Origin: Bacillus nakamurai
Lineage (GTDB): Bacteria > Bacillota > Bacilli > Bacillales > Bacillaceae
Direction: 5' to 3'
DNA length: 64,000 bases
Assembly: GCF_001584325.1 (NCBI RefSeq)
Contig: NZ_LSAZ01000007.1
Location: 1 to 64,000 of the forward strand
Below are positions 27,746 through 39,030 of the stretch, piece after piece. Within the stretch, counting starts at the first letter, position 1. Each line of letters opens with the position of its first letter. A program made the translations under genes and the position numbers. The notes below the pieces were generated by a model, which worked only from the letters and a program-made list of their open reading frames with translations, had not been told where the DNA came from and did no database searches.

Positions 27746-28844
27746 TTGTTTTCACTCCTTCACTGATCTGATATTGTTTTGACTTCTCCTCGCCGAGCAG
27801 AACTCTGAGTGCTCCTTGCGCCAGCGATTGCAGTTCATTTTCTCCCGGATAAACGAATACATCCGAAATCCAATCTATGTACGATCTGATGGCGGAAACG
27901 AAACTTTTTCCGTAAGCCAATCCGCCCGTCAGGACGATAATGTCAACTTTTCCTTTTAATACGGCGCTTGCCGCCCCGATTTCTTTGGCTACTTGATAAG
28001 CCATGGCATCATATATGAGCCGGGCATGTTCATCTCCGGCTTGAATAAGATGTTCCACTTTCACCGCATCCGTTGTGCCGAGATAGCCGGAGAGCCCGCC
28101 TGTACCGACAAGCTTCTTCATTATGTCCGCTTTTGTATACTTGCCGGAAAAACACATTTCAACCAAATCCCCGGCCGGGACGGTTCCCGCTCTTTCCGGG
28201 CTGAACGGGCCTTCTCCGTGAAGCCCGTTATTGACATCCGCAACCCGTCCGCAGTCATGGACACCGACTGTGATGCCGCCCCCCATATGGGTGACAATCA
28301 TCTTCATTTGTTCGTACCGCTTGCCGAGAGACGCCGCCGCTTGACGGGCGACAGCCTTTTGGTTTAACGCATGGAAGATGCTTTTCCGCTTAATTTCAGG
28401 CATCCCTGACACTTTGGCGAGCGGCGACATTTCATCCACTACGACAGGGTCGACAATATAGGCGGGAATATTTAATCCATCAGCTATTTCCCTGGCAATA
28501 ATGCCGCCGAGGTTTGAGGCATGCTGGCCGTTATATCCGGTTTTCAAATCGGAGATCATGGCATCGTTGACCTCATAGGTGCCCCCTTCAATCGGCCGGA
28601 GCAGGCCGCCTCTTGCACAAACGGCATCAAACTTTGAAATGTTGATGCCCTGTTCGTTCAGAGACTCCAATATGCTTAATTTACGAAATTCATATTGATC
28701 AATAATGCTGTTATATTTCTTCAGCTCTTCTTCGGGGTGCCGCAGCGTCTTTTCAAAAATACAGCGTTCATGATGAAAGACACCTATTTTCGTTGATGTT
28801 GAGCCTGGATTAAGAATGAGAATGCGTTTTTCCTGTTCGAACAT
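27735..28844 (-). CDS. buk: Branched-chain-acyl/butyrate kinase
   Basis: This acetokinase-family enzyme phosphorylates butyrate or branched acids, or works in reverse to make ATP from acyl phosphates produced by Ptb. The phosphate-binding [12 protein letters not shown] is at the N-terminus, and [15 protein letters not shown] and VLTGGLAYG are downstream. GGAGG seven bases before the ATG at 28844 sets the start at 369 residues; the GTG at 28850 is too close to that site. Confidence 0.92.
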   Translation of the reverse strand: MFEQEKRILILNPGSTSTKIGVFHHERCIFEKTLRHPEEELKKYNSIIDQYEFRKLSILESLNEQGINISKFDAVCARGGLLRPIEGGTYEVNDAMISDLKTGYNGQHASNLGGIIAREIADGLNIPAYIVDPVVVDEMSPLAKVSGMPEIKRKSIFHALNQKAVARQAAASLGKRYEQMKMIVTHMGGGITVGVHDCGRVADVNNGLHGEGPFSPERAGTVPAGDLVEMCFSGKYTKADIMKKLVGTGGLSGYLGTTDAVKVEHLIQAGDEHARLIYDAMAYQVAKEIGAASAVLKGKVDIIVLTGGLAYGKSFVSAIRSYIDWISDVFVYPGENELQSLAQGALRVLLGEEKSKQYQISEGVKTNGD

Positions 28845-28866
28845 TTTCACACCTCCAGATCAAGTC

Positions 28867-29961
28867 CTATCGTCTGCTTAATACACTTTGACCGTTTTGA
28901 AGAAACTGGCTTCTTGAGCGGCGCATGCGTTCAATTCGTTCTTCGGCTAAGCGGTCAGCCGCTAAGTAAGTCGGAATGCCGTCACGTGCGGATATATCGA
29001 GCACCCGTTCAATATTTCCATAGATGCCTTCGACCTTTTTCAATGCCCGCTCTGCATTATAGCCGTAAAGCTCATCGGCTACATTTATCACGCCGCCTGC
29101 ATTAATAACATAATCCGGCGCGTAAACGATACCCATTTCATGAATCATGTCGCCGTGGCGCGCTTCTTTCAGCTGGTTATTGGCCGCTCCCGCAATGACT
29201 TTTGCCTTCAGCTGTGTAATCGTACTGTCATTAATGACGGCGCCGAGAGCACAAGGGGCATAGATATCGCACTGCTGCGAGTAGATTTCATCAGGATCAA
29301 CCGCACGGGCGCCGAAGTCTTGAACGGCGCGTTCGACTGACTGCTTATTGATGTCTGTAACGATTAGGGAAGCACCCTCTTCGTGAAGATGGCGGCAAAG
29401 ATTATACGCCACATTTCCCACGCCCTGCACAGCAATTGTTTTTCCTTCTAAAGAATCAGTTCCAAACGCCGCCTTAGCAGCAGCTTTCATCCCTCTGTAC
29501 ACGCCGTAAGCGGTGACGGGAGAAGGGTTTCCTGATGAGCCGAATGCCGGTGAAATTCCAGTTACATAGTCGGTTTCATCATGAATAATATCCATATCTT
29601 CAACGGTGGTGCCGACGTCTTCTGCTGTAATGTATCTTCCGTTTAAGCCTTGAATATACCGGCCGAACGCACGGAACATTTCTTCATTTTTATCTTTTCG
29701 CGGGTCGCCGATAATGACGGTTTTCCCGCCGCCTAAATTTAAACCGGCAGCGGCATTTTTGTATGTCATGCCTTTGGCAAGTCTCAGCGCATCTTCAATC
29801 GCAGCTTCTTCATTTTCATATGTCCACATTCTTGTTCCGCCGAGCGCCGGGCCCAGCGTCGTATCGTGAATCGCGATGATCGCTTTTAAACCTGACTGCT
29901 CATCTTGGCAGAATACCAGCTGTTCGTAATCGTATTGCTCCATATATTTAAAAATTTCCAT
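28867..29961 (-). CDS. bcd: Leucine (branched-chain amino acid) dehydrogenase
   Basis: This NAD-dependent enzyme deaminates leucine, valine and isoleucine to their keto acids, feeding the bkd complex. From the ATG at 29961 it has 364 residues. The catalytic lysine is in [14 protein letters not shown] near residue 80, and the NAD-binding motif is [15 protein letters not shown] near 180. AGGAGG precedes this start; a longer frame runs to 29994. The B. subtilis synonym is yqiT. Confidence 0.95.
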   Translation of the reverse strand: MEIFKYMEQYDYEQLVFCQDEQSGLKAIIAIHDTTLGPALGGTRMWTYENEEAAIEDALRLAKGMTYKNAAAGLNLGGGKTVIIGDPRKDKNEEMFRAFGRYIQGLNGRYITAEDVGTTVEDMDIIHDETDYVTGISPAFGSSGNPSPVTAYGVYRGMKAAAKAAFGTDSLEGKTIAVQGVGNVAYNLCRHLHEEGASLIVTDINKQSVERAVQDFGARAVDPDEIYSQQCDIYAPCALGAVINDSTITQLKAKVIAGAANNQLKEARHGDMIHEMGIVYAPDYVINAGGVINVADELYGYNAERALKKVEGIYGNIERVLDISARDGIPTYLAADRLAEERIERMRRSRSQFLQNGQSVLSRR

Positions 29962-29972
29962 GTTCGTTCCTC

Positions 29973-30866
29973 CTACTGTTCTTGTGATGCGCAAATGGCA
30001 AGCGCAATGGAATACAGTTTATTTTCTGCGGTATCCGCTCTGCTCGTTAATGCAATCGGAGCCTTCGCACCCGTGATAACGCCCGCGACGTTCGCCTTGG
30101 CAAAATAAATCATTGACTTATAAAGCATATTGCCCGCTTCAATTGATGGGACGAGCAAAATGTCTGCCTGGCCCGCTACGCTTCCGGAAATATTTTTTTG
30201 CGCTGCCGCTGCCGCTGAGACGGCATTATCCAAGGCAAGCGGTCCATCTGCAACACAGCCTGTAATCTGTCCTCTATTGCACATCTGGACGATCGCTGCC
30301 GCATTCAGCGTTGCCTCCATTTTCGGATTAACGGTTTCAATGGCGGCAAGTACTGCCGCTTTTGGCATATGATTTCCTACTGAATGTGCAACATGAACGG
30401 CATTTTGCAGAATATGCCGCAATTCTTCAAGAGACGGGGCAATGTTCAGCGCTGAATCGGTGACATATATCAGTCTGTCATAGTCCGGCACCTCAAAAAC
30501 CGCTACATGGGATAACACCCGTTTCGAACGGAGCCCTTCCTGACGGTTTAAAACCGATTTTAAAAGGGTCGAGCTCGGCAGATTCCCTTTCATCAGGACA
30601 TCCGCTTCTTTTTCACGCACTGCGCGGACTGCTTTTGCCGCAGATTCTTCAGGTGAATCAGCATGTATGATTTCGGCATTAAACTTCGGCTCGTTTGCCA
30701 GAAGTTCTTTCAGCTTTTCGCTGTCACCCGTCAGTAAAAATCGTGCGGACAGATGCTCTGCCGCCATTTTGACGGCTTGAATCACTTCTTTATCTGCTGC
30801 ATGGGCCACTGCAACCGCTTTCACTTTTTTTGCCGCAGCTTTTTCAATTAGGTCTTTCAGCTTCAT
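29973..30866 (-). CDS. ptb: Phosphate butyryltransferase
   Basis: This 297-residue member of the phosphotransacetylase/Ptb family exchanges CoA for phosphate on butyryl or branched acyl-Co[18 protein letters not shown] and [17 protein letters not shown] segments (here [13 protein letters not shown]) are typical. It is the first gene of the bkd operon, directly behind a sigma-54-type promoter. With buk it allows ATP formation from branched acyl-CoA. Confidence 0.93.
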   Translation of the reverse strand: MKLKDLIEKAAAKKVKAVAVAHAADKEVIQAVKMAAEHLSARFLLTGDSEKLKELLANEPKFNAEIIHADSPEESAAKAVRAVREKEADVLMKGNLPSSTLLKSVLNRQEGLRSKRVLSHVAVFEVPDYDRLIYVTDSALNIAPSLEELRHILQNAVHVAHSVGNHMPKAAVLAAIETVNPKMEATLNAAAIVQMCNRGQITGCVADGPLALDNAVSAAAAAQKNISGSVAGQADILLVPSIEAGNMLYKSMIYFAKANVAGVITGAKAPIALTSRADTAENKLYSIALAICASQEQ

Positions 30867-30904
30867 TTTGTACCACCTTCCTTGTGCGAATCCGTTCTTT
30901 CTAG

Positions 30905-30921
30905 ATGCAAGTTCTGTGCCA
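30905..30921 (-). promoter_or_regulatory. Sigma-54 (SigL) promoter of the bkd operon
   Basis: On the minus strand the sequence is TGGCAC-AGAAC-TTGCAT, an almost perfect match to the -24/-12 consensus. It lies about 40 bases before the ptb start and downstream of bkdR, whose product is a sigma-54 activator. Confidence 0.93.
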
Positions 30922-30955
30922 TATGTGCAAGAGGCGTTTTTCGGCCTTCTCTTTT

Positions 30956-31002
30956 AAAAAAGCATGCAGCGGCTTGCGCTGTCCCTGCAATTTATTGCAT
31001 GC
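30956..31002 (-). terminator. Terminator after bkdR
   Basis: CAGCG and CGCTG form an inner hairpin, GCATGCA and TGCATGC an outer one, and six T follow on the minus strand. The structure overlaps the bkdR stop. Part of it could instead be the BkdR binding site. Confidence 0.6.
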
Positions 31003-33061
31003 CGTCATTTGCAAGACCGTACTTGTCCATTTTGTAGTACAGATTTCGAATGCTGACGCCCAGCGCCTTTGCTGTTTTTGTACGATTGTATTTATGCCTT
31101 TCAAGCGTTTTTTGAATTAAATGGGCTTCAAATTTTTCAACGGCCTTAGACAGCTTTTCTCCTTCCACATCAGGAAAATCACTTTGGCCGTCATTCTTTT
31201 CTTTTTGTTCCGTTTCAAAAACAGGTAAATGCTGCTGTTCAATCCGCTCCATATGCGGCTCCAGAAATATCATGGCCCGTCCGAGCACATTTTCCAGCTC
31301 ACGAACGTTTCCCGGCCAGCGGTAGGCTGATAAGGCACGCAAAGCATCGGGGGCTACCCCCTTCACATTACGGCCATAATCCTGATTAATTTTTTCAATA
31401 AGCCGGACGCTTAATGCTTCGATATCTTCTTTTCGCTGCCGAAGCGGCGGAATGGAGATCGGATAGCGGTTGATGCGGTAATACAGATCTTCACGAAATG
31501 TTCCGTCCGCCATCGCCTTTTCAATATTGACGTTTGTCGCTGCAATGATTCTGACATTTACAGAAATCGCTTTTGTGCCGCCGACTCTGATAATTTCTTT
31601 TTCCTGAAGCACCCTGAGCAGCTTCGCCTGCGTATTTTGTGTCAGCTCTCCTATCTCGTCTAAGAAAATGCTGCCGTTATTCGCTTCCTCAAAAAGCCCT
31701 TTTTTGCCTCCGCGCCTAGCACCCGTGAAAGCTCCTTCTTCGTAACCGAACAGCTCGGATTCAAGCAGGGATTCAGACAGCGCCGCACAATTAACGCGAA
31801 TGAATTTATTGTATTTTCGGTCGCTTTCATTATGTATAGCGTGGGCAAACAGTTCTTTTCCGGTGCCGGATTCCCCCCGCAATAAAATCGTTGCCGGCGT
31901 TTTCGCGCCAAGCTTCGCCTGTTCAAGCGCGACCAGCATCTGTTCACTCGTGCCGATAATATCGTCGAACGTATATTTTGCTTCCAGCGTCCGGATGATC
32001 TGCCGCGCCCGATTCAGCTCGGCAGTCAGTGTTTTAATCTCTGACACGTCATGAATGACCCCGACACTGCCTTTTAAAATGCCATCCACAATAACAGGGG
32101 CAACATTGACGATGACGTCTTTTTTATTAGGGCCGACCTTCATTCTCACACCCCGGACGGGCCGCCTTGTCCCTAATACCTTTAAGTGCATGCTTTCCCC
32201 TTCGGAAATATCCGTGCCGGCGGGTTTGCCGATCACTTCACTTTCAGAAAGCCCGGTCATTTTCGTATATGCTTTATTAATTAACAGGCCTATGCCGTTT
32301 TCATCCACAACTGAGATGGCCTCGTCTGACGATTGAATAATCGCTTCCAGCATCGTACGGATTTCTTTTAAGTTTGTCACCTCTTCTGCAAGCTCGACTG
32401 CGTCTGTAATGTCTTTAAAAACGCATAACGCGCCGAGAAGCTTTCCGCCTACATCAATGATCGGCAGCCTTGTAGTGACAATCTGCAAGTGCTTTCCGAG
32501 AAGCTGCTTTTGATTGTATTCCGGCTCTCTCGTCTTTAAAATCCGCGGCAGCTTCGTATTCGCTACCACCTCTTTTATCGGGCGGCCGATGACGTCTTCC
32601 CGTTTTTGCCCGACCATTTTTTCCGCCATGTGATTAAATAAAATGATCGTTTCGTTGACGTCTATAAAAATCATTGCGTCATGTGTTGAATTAAAAATCC
32701 GGTCGTGCTTATAGGTTTGCGACTTCAGCATTTGAATGAGCTGCTGTTTTTCTTCCATCAGCTGAAACACCATGTACGCCAATTTTCCCGGCATGACAGT
32801 GGTTTGTTCATATTTTTCGCGCAGCAGCTCATCCATGACCGCTTTGTCGCCCGTTGTATGAATGATGATATCAATTTCCTTGGTTATGTAGGGTTTCCAA
32901 TCTGATGAGGTTGCAATACCATATTTCTTGGCTTCTTTCAGCCCTTGCGCCTCCGAATCTTGATCAACAACTGCAATAATTTGAATCAGCTTTGTTTTCA
33001 TCAAAATCTGTAAGAGCGCTGTGCCTCCTTTACCAGCACCTATAATCAGCACCTTCTGCAT
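30992..33061 (-). CDS. bkdR: Sigma-54-dependent activator BkdR
   Basis: This 689-residue enhancer-binding protein activates the bkd operon with SigL. The N-terminus carries a nucleotide-binding-like [13 protein letters not shown] segment. Two PAS domains follow at about residues 110-220 and 235-345. The AAA+ domain has Walker [16 protein letters not shown] and the sigma-54 contact loop GAFTGA. A C-terminal Fis-type HTH is [20 protein letters not shown]. Ligands in this family include branched-chain amino acid signals. Confidence 0.95.
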   Translation of the reverse strand: MQKVLIIGAGKGGTALLQILMKTKLIQIIAVVDQDSEAQGLKEAKKYGIATSSDWKPYITKEIDIIIHTTGDKAVMDELLREKYEQTTVMPGKLAYMVFQLMEEKQQLIQMLKSQTYKHDRIFNSTHDAMIFIDVNETIILFNHMAEKMVGQKREDVIGRPIKEVVANTKLPRILKTREPEYNQKQLLGKHLQIVTTRLPIIDVGGKLLGALCVFKDITDAVELAEEVTNLKEIRTMLEAIIQSSDEAISVVDENGIGLLINKAYTKMTGLSESEVIGKPAGTDISEGESMHLKVLGTRRPVRGVRMKVGPNKKDVIVNVAPVIVDGILKGSVGVIHDVSEIKTLTAELNRARQIIRTLEAKYTFDDIIGTSEQMLVALEQAKLGAKTPATILLRGESGTGKELFAHAIHNESDRKYNKFIRVNCAALSESLLESELFGYEEGAFTGARRGGKKGLFEEANNGSIFLDEIGELTQNTQAKLLRVLQEKEIIRVGGTKAISVNVRIIAATNVNIEKAMADGTFREDLYYRINRYPISIPPLRQRKEDIEALSVRLIEKINQDYGRNVKGVAPDALRALSAYRWPGNVRELENVLGRAMIFLEPHMERIEQQHLPVFETEQKEKNDGQSDFPDVEGEKLSKAVEKFEAHLIQKTLERHKYNRTKTAKALGVSIRNLYYKMDKYGLANDGMQ

Positions 33062-33151
33062 CCCGATACCCCTTTGTATGAAATAATTTGCATACCAGTA
33101 TTTTCCGTTGCAATAATTTGCACAACCCTTATGTTACCACGTTTTCTTCTC

Positions 33152-33180
33152 TTGACAAAATATTTTTTCAATTGGACAAT
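33152..33180 (+). promoter_or_regulatory. Predicted promoter of yqzF
   Basis: TTGACA at 33152-33157 and GACAAT at 33175-33180 are separated by 17 bp. Confidence 0.5.
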
Positions 33181-33215
33181 AAAGGAAATATAAATGATAA
33201 AGGGGTTTTCTGAAT

Positions 33216-33452
33216 ATGAGCCGGCTTGCTGCGCTTTTGATTTTAGTTATTCCCGGCGCTGTTTCCGCGCTTGGCATTAAGCTGATGAGAGATGCTTTAT
33301 TCGGACATACATTTGCTCCGTTTCCCTCACTTTTTCTTCAAGGTTCAGCCGGATTGGTATTTTTTCTTTTCGGCCTGTATATTTTGGCCGGATTTATTTT
33401 GTACAGAGACCGGAAACGCAATCAAGTAAGCCCCCGATTCAGAAAAAAATAG
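33216..33452 (+). CDS. yqzF: DUF2627 small membrane protein YqzF
   Basis: This 78-residue protein has two hydrophobic segments (near residues 4-22 and 40-62) and a basic tail, RDRKRNQVSPRFRKK. It corresponds to B. subtilis YqzF. AAAGGGG precedes the ATG at modest distance. It is divergent from bkdR and convergent with mmgF. The function is unknown. Confidence 0.82.
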   Translation: MSRLAALLILVIPGAVSALGIKLMRDALFGHTFAPFPSLFLQGSAGLVFFLFGLYILAGFILYRDRKRNQVSPRFRKK

Positions 33453-33457
33453 CTTTT

Positions 33458-33487
33458 AAAAAAGCCCTTGAAAAGAAGGGCTTTTTA
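33458..33487. terminator. Bidirectional terminator between yqzF and mmgF
   Basis: AAAAGCCCTT pairs with AAGGGCTTTTT with A and T runs on both sides. On the minus strand it abuts the mmgF stop. Confidence 0.87.
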
Positions 33488-34390
33488 CTCGTCTGGCAAG
33501 ATTGTTTTGGCAATGGCATCGTCCAAAGCTTCATAGTCATGGTAAGCGATTGTTTCATATAATTCTTTTCGCGTCTGCATCTGTGACAGCCCCTCTTTTT
33601 GAGAACCCTCTTCCTTTATGAGACGAAATATCCGTTCAAAGGCCTTGGCCGCGGTTCTGAGTGACGTGACCGGATAAATGACCATCTGACAGCCCATATC
33701 GGCAAATTCTTCTGCGCTGTAATACGGTGTTTTTCCGAATTCAGTCATATTTGCGAGGATCGGGGCGCCGAGCTGTTTGGCAAACTCTCTGAATTCGCTT
33801 TCTGATTGGAGCGCTTCAGGGAAGATGGCGTCTGCACCCGCTTTTATATAAGCGGCGGCTCTTTTTAAAGCCCCCTCTATTCCTTCCTGCTGTCTGGCGT
33901 CTGTCCTTGCAACAATGGCAAGCGTCGGCGCAGCCTGCTTGACCGCTTGAATTTTTTGCGCCATTTCTTCTATCGGGACGAGCTGTTTCCCGTTTAAATG
34001 CCCGCATTTTTTCGGCAGGCGCTGGTCCTCCATTTGCACAGCAGCCACACGCGCTTCGTACATTTCCCTCGCTGTGCGGGCGGCATTTAAAATCCCGCCG
34101 AAGCCTGTGTCGATATCCACAAGGACGGGCAGGTCGGACGAGCGGACTAAATCTTTTGCCCGCTCAGCCATTTCCGCCGATGTGACGATGCCTAAATCAG
34201 GCAGTCCTCTGCTGGCGGTGTACGCTGCTCCTGATAAATACAGCGCAGAAAATCCCGTTTTTTTGGCGATAAGAGCGGCCATCGCATCATGAGCGCCCGG
34301 TATCTGCAAAAGCTCCGGCGCTGTCATCAGAGTGCGGAACCGTTCTGCAAGCTCCTCTTGTGATGACTGCCTGCTGACGATCCACGTCAT
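33485..34390 (-). CDS. mmgF: Methylisocitrate lyase MmgF (PrpB-like)
   Basis: This enzyme cleaves 2-methylisocitrate to succinate and pyruvate in the methylcitrate cycle. The 301-residue protein has the family motif KKCGH in LPKKCGHLNGK near residue 130, and the metal-binding VDIDTGFGG near 90. It is the last gene of the mmg operon, which is expressed in the mother cell during sporulation in B. subtilis. The synonym is yqiQ. Confidence 0.93.
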   Translation of the reverse strand: MTWIVSRQSSQEELAERFRTLMTAPELLQIPGAHDAMAALIAKKTGFSALYLSGAAYTASRGLPDLGIVTSAEMAERAKDLVRSSDLPVLVDIDTGFGGILNAARTAREMYEARVAAVQMEDQRLPKKCGHLNGKQLVPIEEMAQKIQAVKQAAPTLAIVARTDARQQEGIEGALKRAAAYIKAGADAIFPEALQSESEFREFAKQLGAPILANMTEFGKTPYYSAEEFADMGCQMVIYPVTSLRTAAKAFERIFRLIKEEGSQKEGLSQMQTRKELYETIAYHDYEALDDAIAKTILPDE

Positions 34391-34408
34391 GTTCGTGATC
34401 CTCCTTTT

Positions 34409-35836
34409 TTATACGCAGAATAAATCCATAAATTCATTGACGGCCATCTGCTGAAGCCGGTCATGGTGTTTACAGGCTTCTTCTATCTTATCCTGCTGCT
34501 TTGATGAGAAATGAGTGCTGATATTAGCGGAAAACTTTGCGAGAATTTTCGGAACGGCTTCCTCCCGGCGGAATCGGTGCCCGAGCGGATATTCACATTC
34601 TATCCGTTCCGTGCTTGTGCCGTCTTTGAAATGTACTTGTACGGCATTTGATATGGATCGCTTCTCCGGCTTTAAGTAATCCTCCGAGTACGCTTTATGT
34701 TCAGTCACCTCCATTTTGCCGCGCAATATATCAATTCGCGGATCTGACGCTGTTTCCTGTTCATAATGATCAGCTGTAATATCCCCGAAAATTAAACCGA
34801 CCGCGGTAATATACTGCAAGCAATGATCACGGTCTGCCGGATTATTGAGCAGTCCTATTTTGTCAATGATCCGGATAGCTGATTCGTGTGTCTGAATCGT
34901 AATCCGATCGATGTCCTCTATCCGTTCTTTCACTTCCGGATGGAGCAGAACCGCGCATTCCGCCGCTGTTTGGGCATGGAATTCCGCAGGATAAGAAACT
35001 TTAAATAAGACATTCTCCATGACATAGGATTGAAGCGGGCGGGCAAGCTTTATTTCCTGCCTGTTAAATAAAACATCTTGAAATCCCCAGCCCGGGGCGG
35101 TCAGAGCTGTCGGATACCCCATCTCTCCTTTTAATGCCATAAGCGCCAAATAAACACCCCTGCTCGTTGCGTCACCGGCCGCCCATGATTTGCGCGAGCC
35201 GGTGTTCGGCGCATGCCGGTATGTTCGAAGACTTGAATTGTCAAGCCATGCATGAGATACGGCGTTGCTGATTTCCTCTTTTGTACCGCCTAACAGTTTT
35301 GCGCAAACAGCGGTTGTTGCCACTTTAACAAACAATACGTGATCAAGCCCGACTCTGTTCAGGCTGTTTTCAAGGGCGAGCACGCCTTGAATTTCGTGCG
35401 CTCTTATCATCGCATCCAGGACATCGCGCACTGTAAGCGGCTCTTTCCCGTCAGCAAGACGCACTCTTGATATATAATCAGCCGCAGCCAAAATTCCTCC
35501 GAGATTGTCAGACGGATGTCCCCATTCAGCTGCAAGCCACGTGTCATTATAATCAAGCCAGCGATTGATACAGCCGATATTAAAAGCCGCTAAGACAGGA
35601 TCTAAGACAAAAGGCGTGCCGGGGACTCTGCTTCCGTTCGGAACGGCGGTGCCGGGGACAATCGGGCCGAGCAGCTTTGTGCATTCCGGATAGCTGAGCG
35701 CCAGGATGCCGCATCCTAACGTATCGATCAGTACATGTCCGGCCGTAGTGAAAGCTTCTGAACTGTCAATCTCTTGATGGAGCACGTAATCTGTGATTTC
35801 TTCTATCACCGTATCCATTCGGCGGGTTGCTGTCAT
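34409..35836 (-). CDS. mmgE: 2-methylcitrate dehydratase MmgE (PrpD)
   Basis: This 475-residue MmgE/PrpD-family protein dehydrates 2-methylcitrate in the methylcitrate cycle; the B. subtilis enzyme also acts on citrate. Typical family segments are [30 protein letters not shown] and [12 protein letters not shown]. It sits between the synthase and lyase genes. Confidence 0.93.
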   Translation of the reverse strand: MTATRRMDTVIEEITDYVLHQEIDSSEAFTTAGHVLIDTLGCGILALSYPECTKLLGPIVPGTAVPNGSRVPGTPFVLDPVLAAFNIGCINRWLDYNDTWLAAEWGHPSDNLGGILAAADYISRVRLADGKEPLTVRDVLDAMIRAHEIQGVLALENSLNRVGLDHVLFVKVATTAVCAKLLGGTKEEISNAVSHAWLDNSSLRTYRHAPNTGSRKSWAAGDATSRGVYLALMALKGEMGYPTALTAPGWGFQDVLFNRQEIKLARPLQSYVMENVLFKVSYPAEFHAQTAAECAVLLHPEVKERIEDIDRITIQTHESAIRIIDKIGLLNNPADRDHCLQYITAVGLIFGDITADHYEQETASDPRIDILRGKMEVTEHKAYSEDYLKPEKRSISNAVQVHFKDGTSTERIECEYPLGHRFRREEAVPKILAKFSANISTHFSSKQQDKIEEACKHHDRLQQMAVNEFMDLFCV

Positions 35837-35866
35837 CTTTCATCTTCCTTTCTCTTGTATATCTGT

Positions 35867-36964
35867 TTAAAGGCGCGCTCCGGTATAGCGGACACGCGGG
35901 CGGAAAAGCCGGTTGTTATCGTGCTGCTCCATAACGTGAGCGCATAAACCGACGGTCCTTGCGCTGAAGAAAATAGGCGTATACAGCGGAATCGGAATGC
36001 CGAGCATGTAATAGACGGGTGCTGCGTAGTAATCTAGGTTCGGATAAAGGCCTTTTTCGTCCAGCATGACCTTTTCACCGGCTTCACACATGTCATAAAG
36101 GCGGTCATCGCCGGAAAGATCGCACAGCTTTTTCAGCGCTTCTTTCATCATAAGCGCTCTCGGGTCCATTTTTTTCATGTAGACACGGTGGCCGAATCCC
36201 ATAATTTTTTCTTTCTTTGCCAGCTTTTGAGTTAACAATTGCTCGAATCCGCCTCTATCCTTCGCTTCCTGAAGCATATACATGACTGCCTCGTTCGCTC
36301 CGCCGTGAAGATTTCCTTTCAGCGACGCGACAGCTCCGGTTAAAGCGCCGTATATATCTGACTGTGTGGATGCAATGACGCGGGCGGCAAACGTTGAGTT
36401 CGGCAATTCATGCTCACTGTATAAGATGAGGGAACGGTCAAAAATATCCTCTTCAAGTGATGAAGGTGTTTTTCCTGTAATCATGTATAGAAAATTTGCG
36501 CTGTATGATAACGACTCGACCGGCGCCAGAGGTTCCAGGCCGTTTATAACGCGATAACTGTTTACCGTTAAGTTCGGCATTTTCCCCAATAGCTCACAGA
36601 CGCGGCGCTGATTTTCAGAAGGCGAACGGTCGTCAAGGTTTTTGTCAAAGCCTCCAAGGGCAGAAAGTCCCGTTCTCAATCCGTCCATCGGGTGAGTATC
36701 TCGGGGCAGCAGGCGGCAGATCTGCAAGATTTCCTCAGGGATTCGCCCGCCGCGCTTAATGTTATCTTCAAGTGCCGCTTTTTCTTCTGAATTCGGCAGC
36801 CGGCCCGCCAGCAAGAGGTGAACAATATCCATGTAGCTGTTCGTTTTAGAAAGTTCAATCAGATCATGGCCTTTGATTAAAATGTTTCCTTTTTGTGTAT
36901 CAAGAAAAGAAATCCCCGTTTCCACTGCGACGACGCCTTCTAAACCGGGAGAATATGATTCCAT
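35867..36964 (-). CDS. mmgD: 2-methylcitrate/citrate synthase MmgD
   Basis: This 365-residue synthase condenses propionyl-CoA or acetyl-CoA with oxaloacetate. Active-site histidines are in SEHELPNSTFAARV and in GFGHRVYMKKMDPRA, and LHGGANEAVMYML precedes the latter. The catalytic aspartate is in NLDYYAAPVYY. It belongs to the mmg operon, and the product feeds MmgE. Confidence 0.94.
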   Translation of the reverse strand: MESYSPGLEGVVAVETGISFLDTQKGNILIKGHDLIELSKTNSYMDIVHLLLAGRLPNSEEKAALEDNIKRGGRIPEEILQICRLLPRDTHPMDGLRTGLSALGGFDKNLDDRSPSENQRRVCELLGKMPNLTVNSYRVINGLEPLAPVESLSYSANFLYMITGKTPSSLEEDIFDRSLILYSEHELPNSTFAARVIASTQSDIYGALTGAVASLKGNLHGGANEAVMYMLQEAKDRGGFEQLLTQKLAKKEKIMGFGHRVYMKKMDPRALMMKEALKKLCDLSGDDRLYDMCEAGEKVMLDEKGLYPNLDYYAAPVYYMLGIPIPLYTPIFFSARTVGLCAHVMEQHDNNRLFRPRVRYTGARL

Positions 36965-36985
36965 GATTTCGCTCCTTTTCTGTTT

Positions 36986-38119
36986 TTATTGAAGAAGATA
37001 CTTTGAAATAATCAATCTTTGAATTTCATTTGTACCTTCATAGATTTGTGTCACTTTCGCATCCCGAAATAAACGTTCTGCCGGATAGTCTTTCATATAG
37101 CCGTATCCGCCGTGAATCTGAACGGCCTCCGTCGCTGCTTTCATCGCTGCATCAGACGCAAATTGCTTGGCCATGGACGCTTCTTTTCCGCATGGAAGCC
37201 CCCGCTGATACAGATCTGCCGCATGATAGACTAACAGTTTCGCCGCTTCGGCATTCACAGCCATTTCCGAAAGCTTAAATGAGACGGCCTGATTGGAAGC
37301 GATGGGCCGGCCGAACTGCGTCCGGTTTTTCGCATATTCAACAGAACAGCCGAGAGCCGCTTCTATAATGCCGAGCGCCTGAGCCGCGATGCCGATCCGT
37401 CCGACGTCAAGGTTTTTCATGGCAATTGAAAAACCCTCTCCTTCTTCACCCAGCCTGTTTTCAACGGGAATTTCCGCGTGTTCAAATCGCAATTCAACCG
37501 TGTTGGAACCCAAAAGCCCCAGCTTTTTTTCTTTTTTTCCGATGTGAAAGCCTGGTGTGTTTTTTTCAACGATAAATGCAGATATGCCCTTTCTTCCTTT
37601 TTCCGGATCTGTCAAGGCAAACGTGAGATACAGATCTGCCGCACCGCCGTTTGTGATAAACACTTTTGAGCCGTTAAGGATATATGAGCCGCCTTTTCGC
37701 ACCGCCGTTGTTTTGAGGCTGCCCGCATCAGATCCGGATTGCGGCTCAGTGAGTGCAAACGCGCCTACATATTCCCCTGCTGCCAGCTTGGGGATATATG
37801 TTTGTTTTTGGGCCTCTGTCCCGAAATGCAAAATCGGGTTTGTCCCTACTGATGTGTGAACCGATAAAATAACGCCGACTGCCGCGCTGATTTTTGAGAT
37901 TTCGTGTATCGCCATGATATAAGACACTGTGTCAGCGCCAGCTCCGCCATAAGCTTCTGGAACAGGGATGCCCATCAGGCCCGCCGCGCCCATTTTTTTG
38001 ATCAGCCGGCTTGGAAATTCATCTGTTTGTTCCATGATCTCGACCATCGGCGCGACTTCTTTACGGGCAAAATCCCGAACCATTTTTCTCATCATAATGT
38101 GCTCTTCTGTCAAATGCAC
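36986..38119 (-). CDS. mmgC: Acyl-CoA dehydrogenase MmgC
   Basis: This FAD enzyme oxidises short-chain acyl-CoA to the enoyl-CoA. The family patterns FALTEPQSGSDAGSL, FITNGGAADLY and the C-terminal IYEGTNEIQRLI, with the catalytic glutamate, are clear. The frame is open to 38137, but a GTG at 38119 gives MHLTEEHIMMRKM, which aligns with the start I recall for B. subtilis MmgC, and a G-rich site lies eight bases before it. That gives 377 residues. The start choice is moderately certain. Confidence 0.92.
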   Translation of the reverse strand: MHLTEEHIMMRKMVRDFARKEVAPMVEIMEQTDEFPSRLIKKMGAAGLMGIPVPEAYGGAGADTVSYIMAIHEISKISAAVGVILSVHTSVGTNPILHFGTEAQKQTYIPKLAAGEYVGAFALTEPQSGSDAGSLKTTAVRKGGSYILNGSKVFITNGGAADLYLTFALTDPEKGRKGISAFIVEKNTPGFHIGKKEKKLGLLGSNTVELRFEHAEIPVENRLGEEGEGFSIAMKNLDVGRIGIAAQALGIIEAALGCSVEYAKNRTQFGRPIASNQAVSFKLSEMAVNAEAAKLLVYHAADLYQRGLPCGKEASMAKQFASDAAMKAATEAVQIHGGYGYMKDYPAERLFRDAKVTQIYEGTNEIQRLIISKYLLQ

Positions 38120-38155
38120 GGCTGCCGCCCCCCGCATATTTTTGCCATAGTTACC

Positions 38156-39007
38156 TTACCTTTCGTACTCATAAAAACCGCGGCCGCTTTTTTTGCCGAG
38201 CCAGCCGGCGCTTACATATTTTCTGAGCAGCGGACATGGGCGGTATTTCGAATCTCCAAACCCCGTGTGCAGGACCTCCATAATGGAAAGGCATGTGTCC
38301 AAGCCGATTAAGTCAGCTAACGTTAAAGGCCCCATCGGATGACGCATGCCGAGCTTCATCACCTCATCAATCGCTTCTTTTGACGCTACTCCTTCATAAA
38401 GGCAAAAAACTGCTTCATTTATCATCGGCATTAATACACGATTGGACACAAAGCCCGGAAAGTCATTGACTTCCACCGGTGTTTTCTTCATCTCAAAGGC
38501 AAGCTTCTTCACCGTTTCTGTCGTTTCATCAGATGTTGCGAGCCCTCTGATCACTTCAACAAGTTCCATGACCGGAACCGGGTTCATAAAGTGCATGCCG
38601 ATCACTTTCTCCGGCCTTCGGGTGACAGACGCAAGCTCTGTAATCGGAAGAGAAGAAGTATTGCTGGCCAAAATGGCATGAGGCTGGCAGATACGATCAA
38701 GTTTTTGAAGCAATTCGGCTTTGGCTTTTTTGTTTTCGGCAATGGCTTCAATGACAAAATCGGCTGCTTCCGCTTCATCCAGATCGGCCGGAGAAATGCG
38801 GCTGAAAATGGTGTCTGTCTCAAGATGTGACTTGCGCCCTTTCGCCTTATCTCTCTCCAGGTTTTTTTGTATGTATTGAAGGCCTTTTGTCACTGCAGCC
38901 GGCTCCCAATCATATAAAATGACGTCAAAACCTGCTTCTGCGGCAGTCTGGGCAATGCCTGCCCCCATCTGTCCCGCGCCTGCGACCATTATCTTATTCA
39001 TCTTCAT
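38156..39007 (-). CDS. mmgB: 3-hydroxybutyryl-CoA dehydrogenase MmgB
   Basis: This NAD(P)-dependent 283-residue enzyme interconverts 3-hydroxyacyl-CoA and acetoacetyl-CoA. The Rossmann motif is GAGQMGAGIAQTAAEAG, the catalytic histidine region is MHFMNPVPVMELVEVI, and the C-terminal domain contains DFPGFVSNRVLMPMINEA. GGGAG precedes the ATG. It lies between mmgA and mmgC, giving a short fatty-acid oxidation set. Confidence 0.94.
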   Translation of the reverse strand: MKMNKIMVAGAGQMGAGIAQTAAEAGFDVILYDWEPAAVTKGLQYIQKNLERDKAKGRKSHLETDTIFSRISPADLDEAEAADFVIEAIAENKKAKAELLQKLDRICQPHAILASNTSSLPITELASVTRRPEKVIGMHFMNPVPVMELVEVIRGLATSDETTETVKKLAFEMKKTPVEVNDFPGFVSNRVLMPMINEAVFCLYEGVASKEAIDEVMKLGMRHPMGPLTLADLIGLDTCLSIMEVLHTGFGDSKYRPCPLLRKYVSAGWLGKKSGRGFYEYER

Positions 39008-39030
39008 TTGTTTCTCCCTTCGTTTGATAT

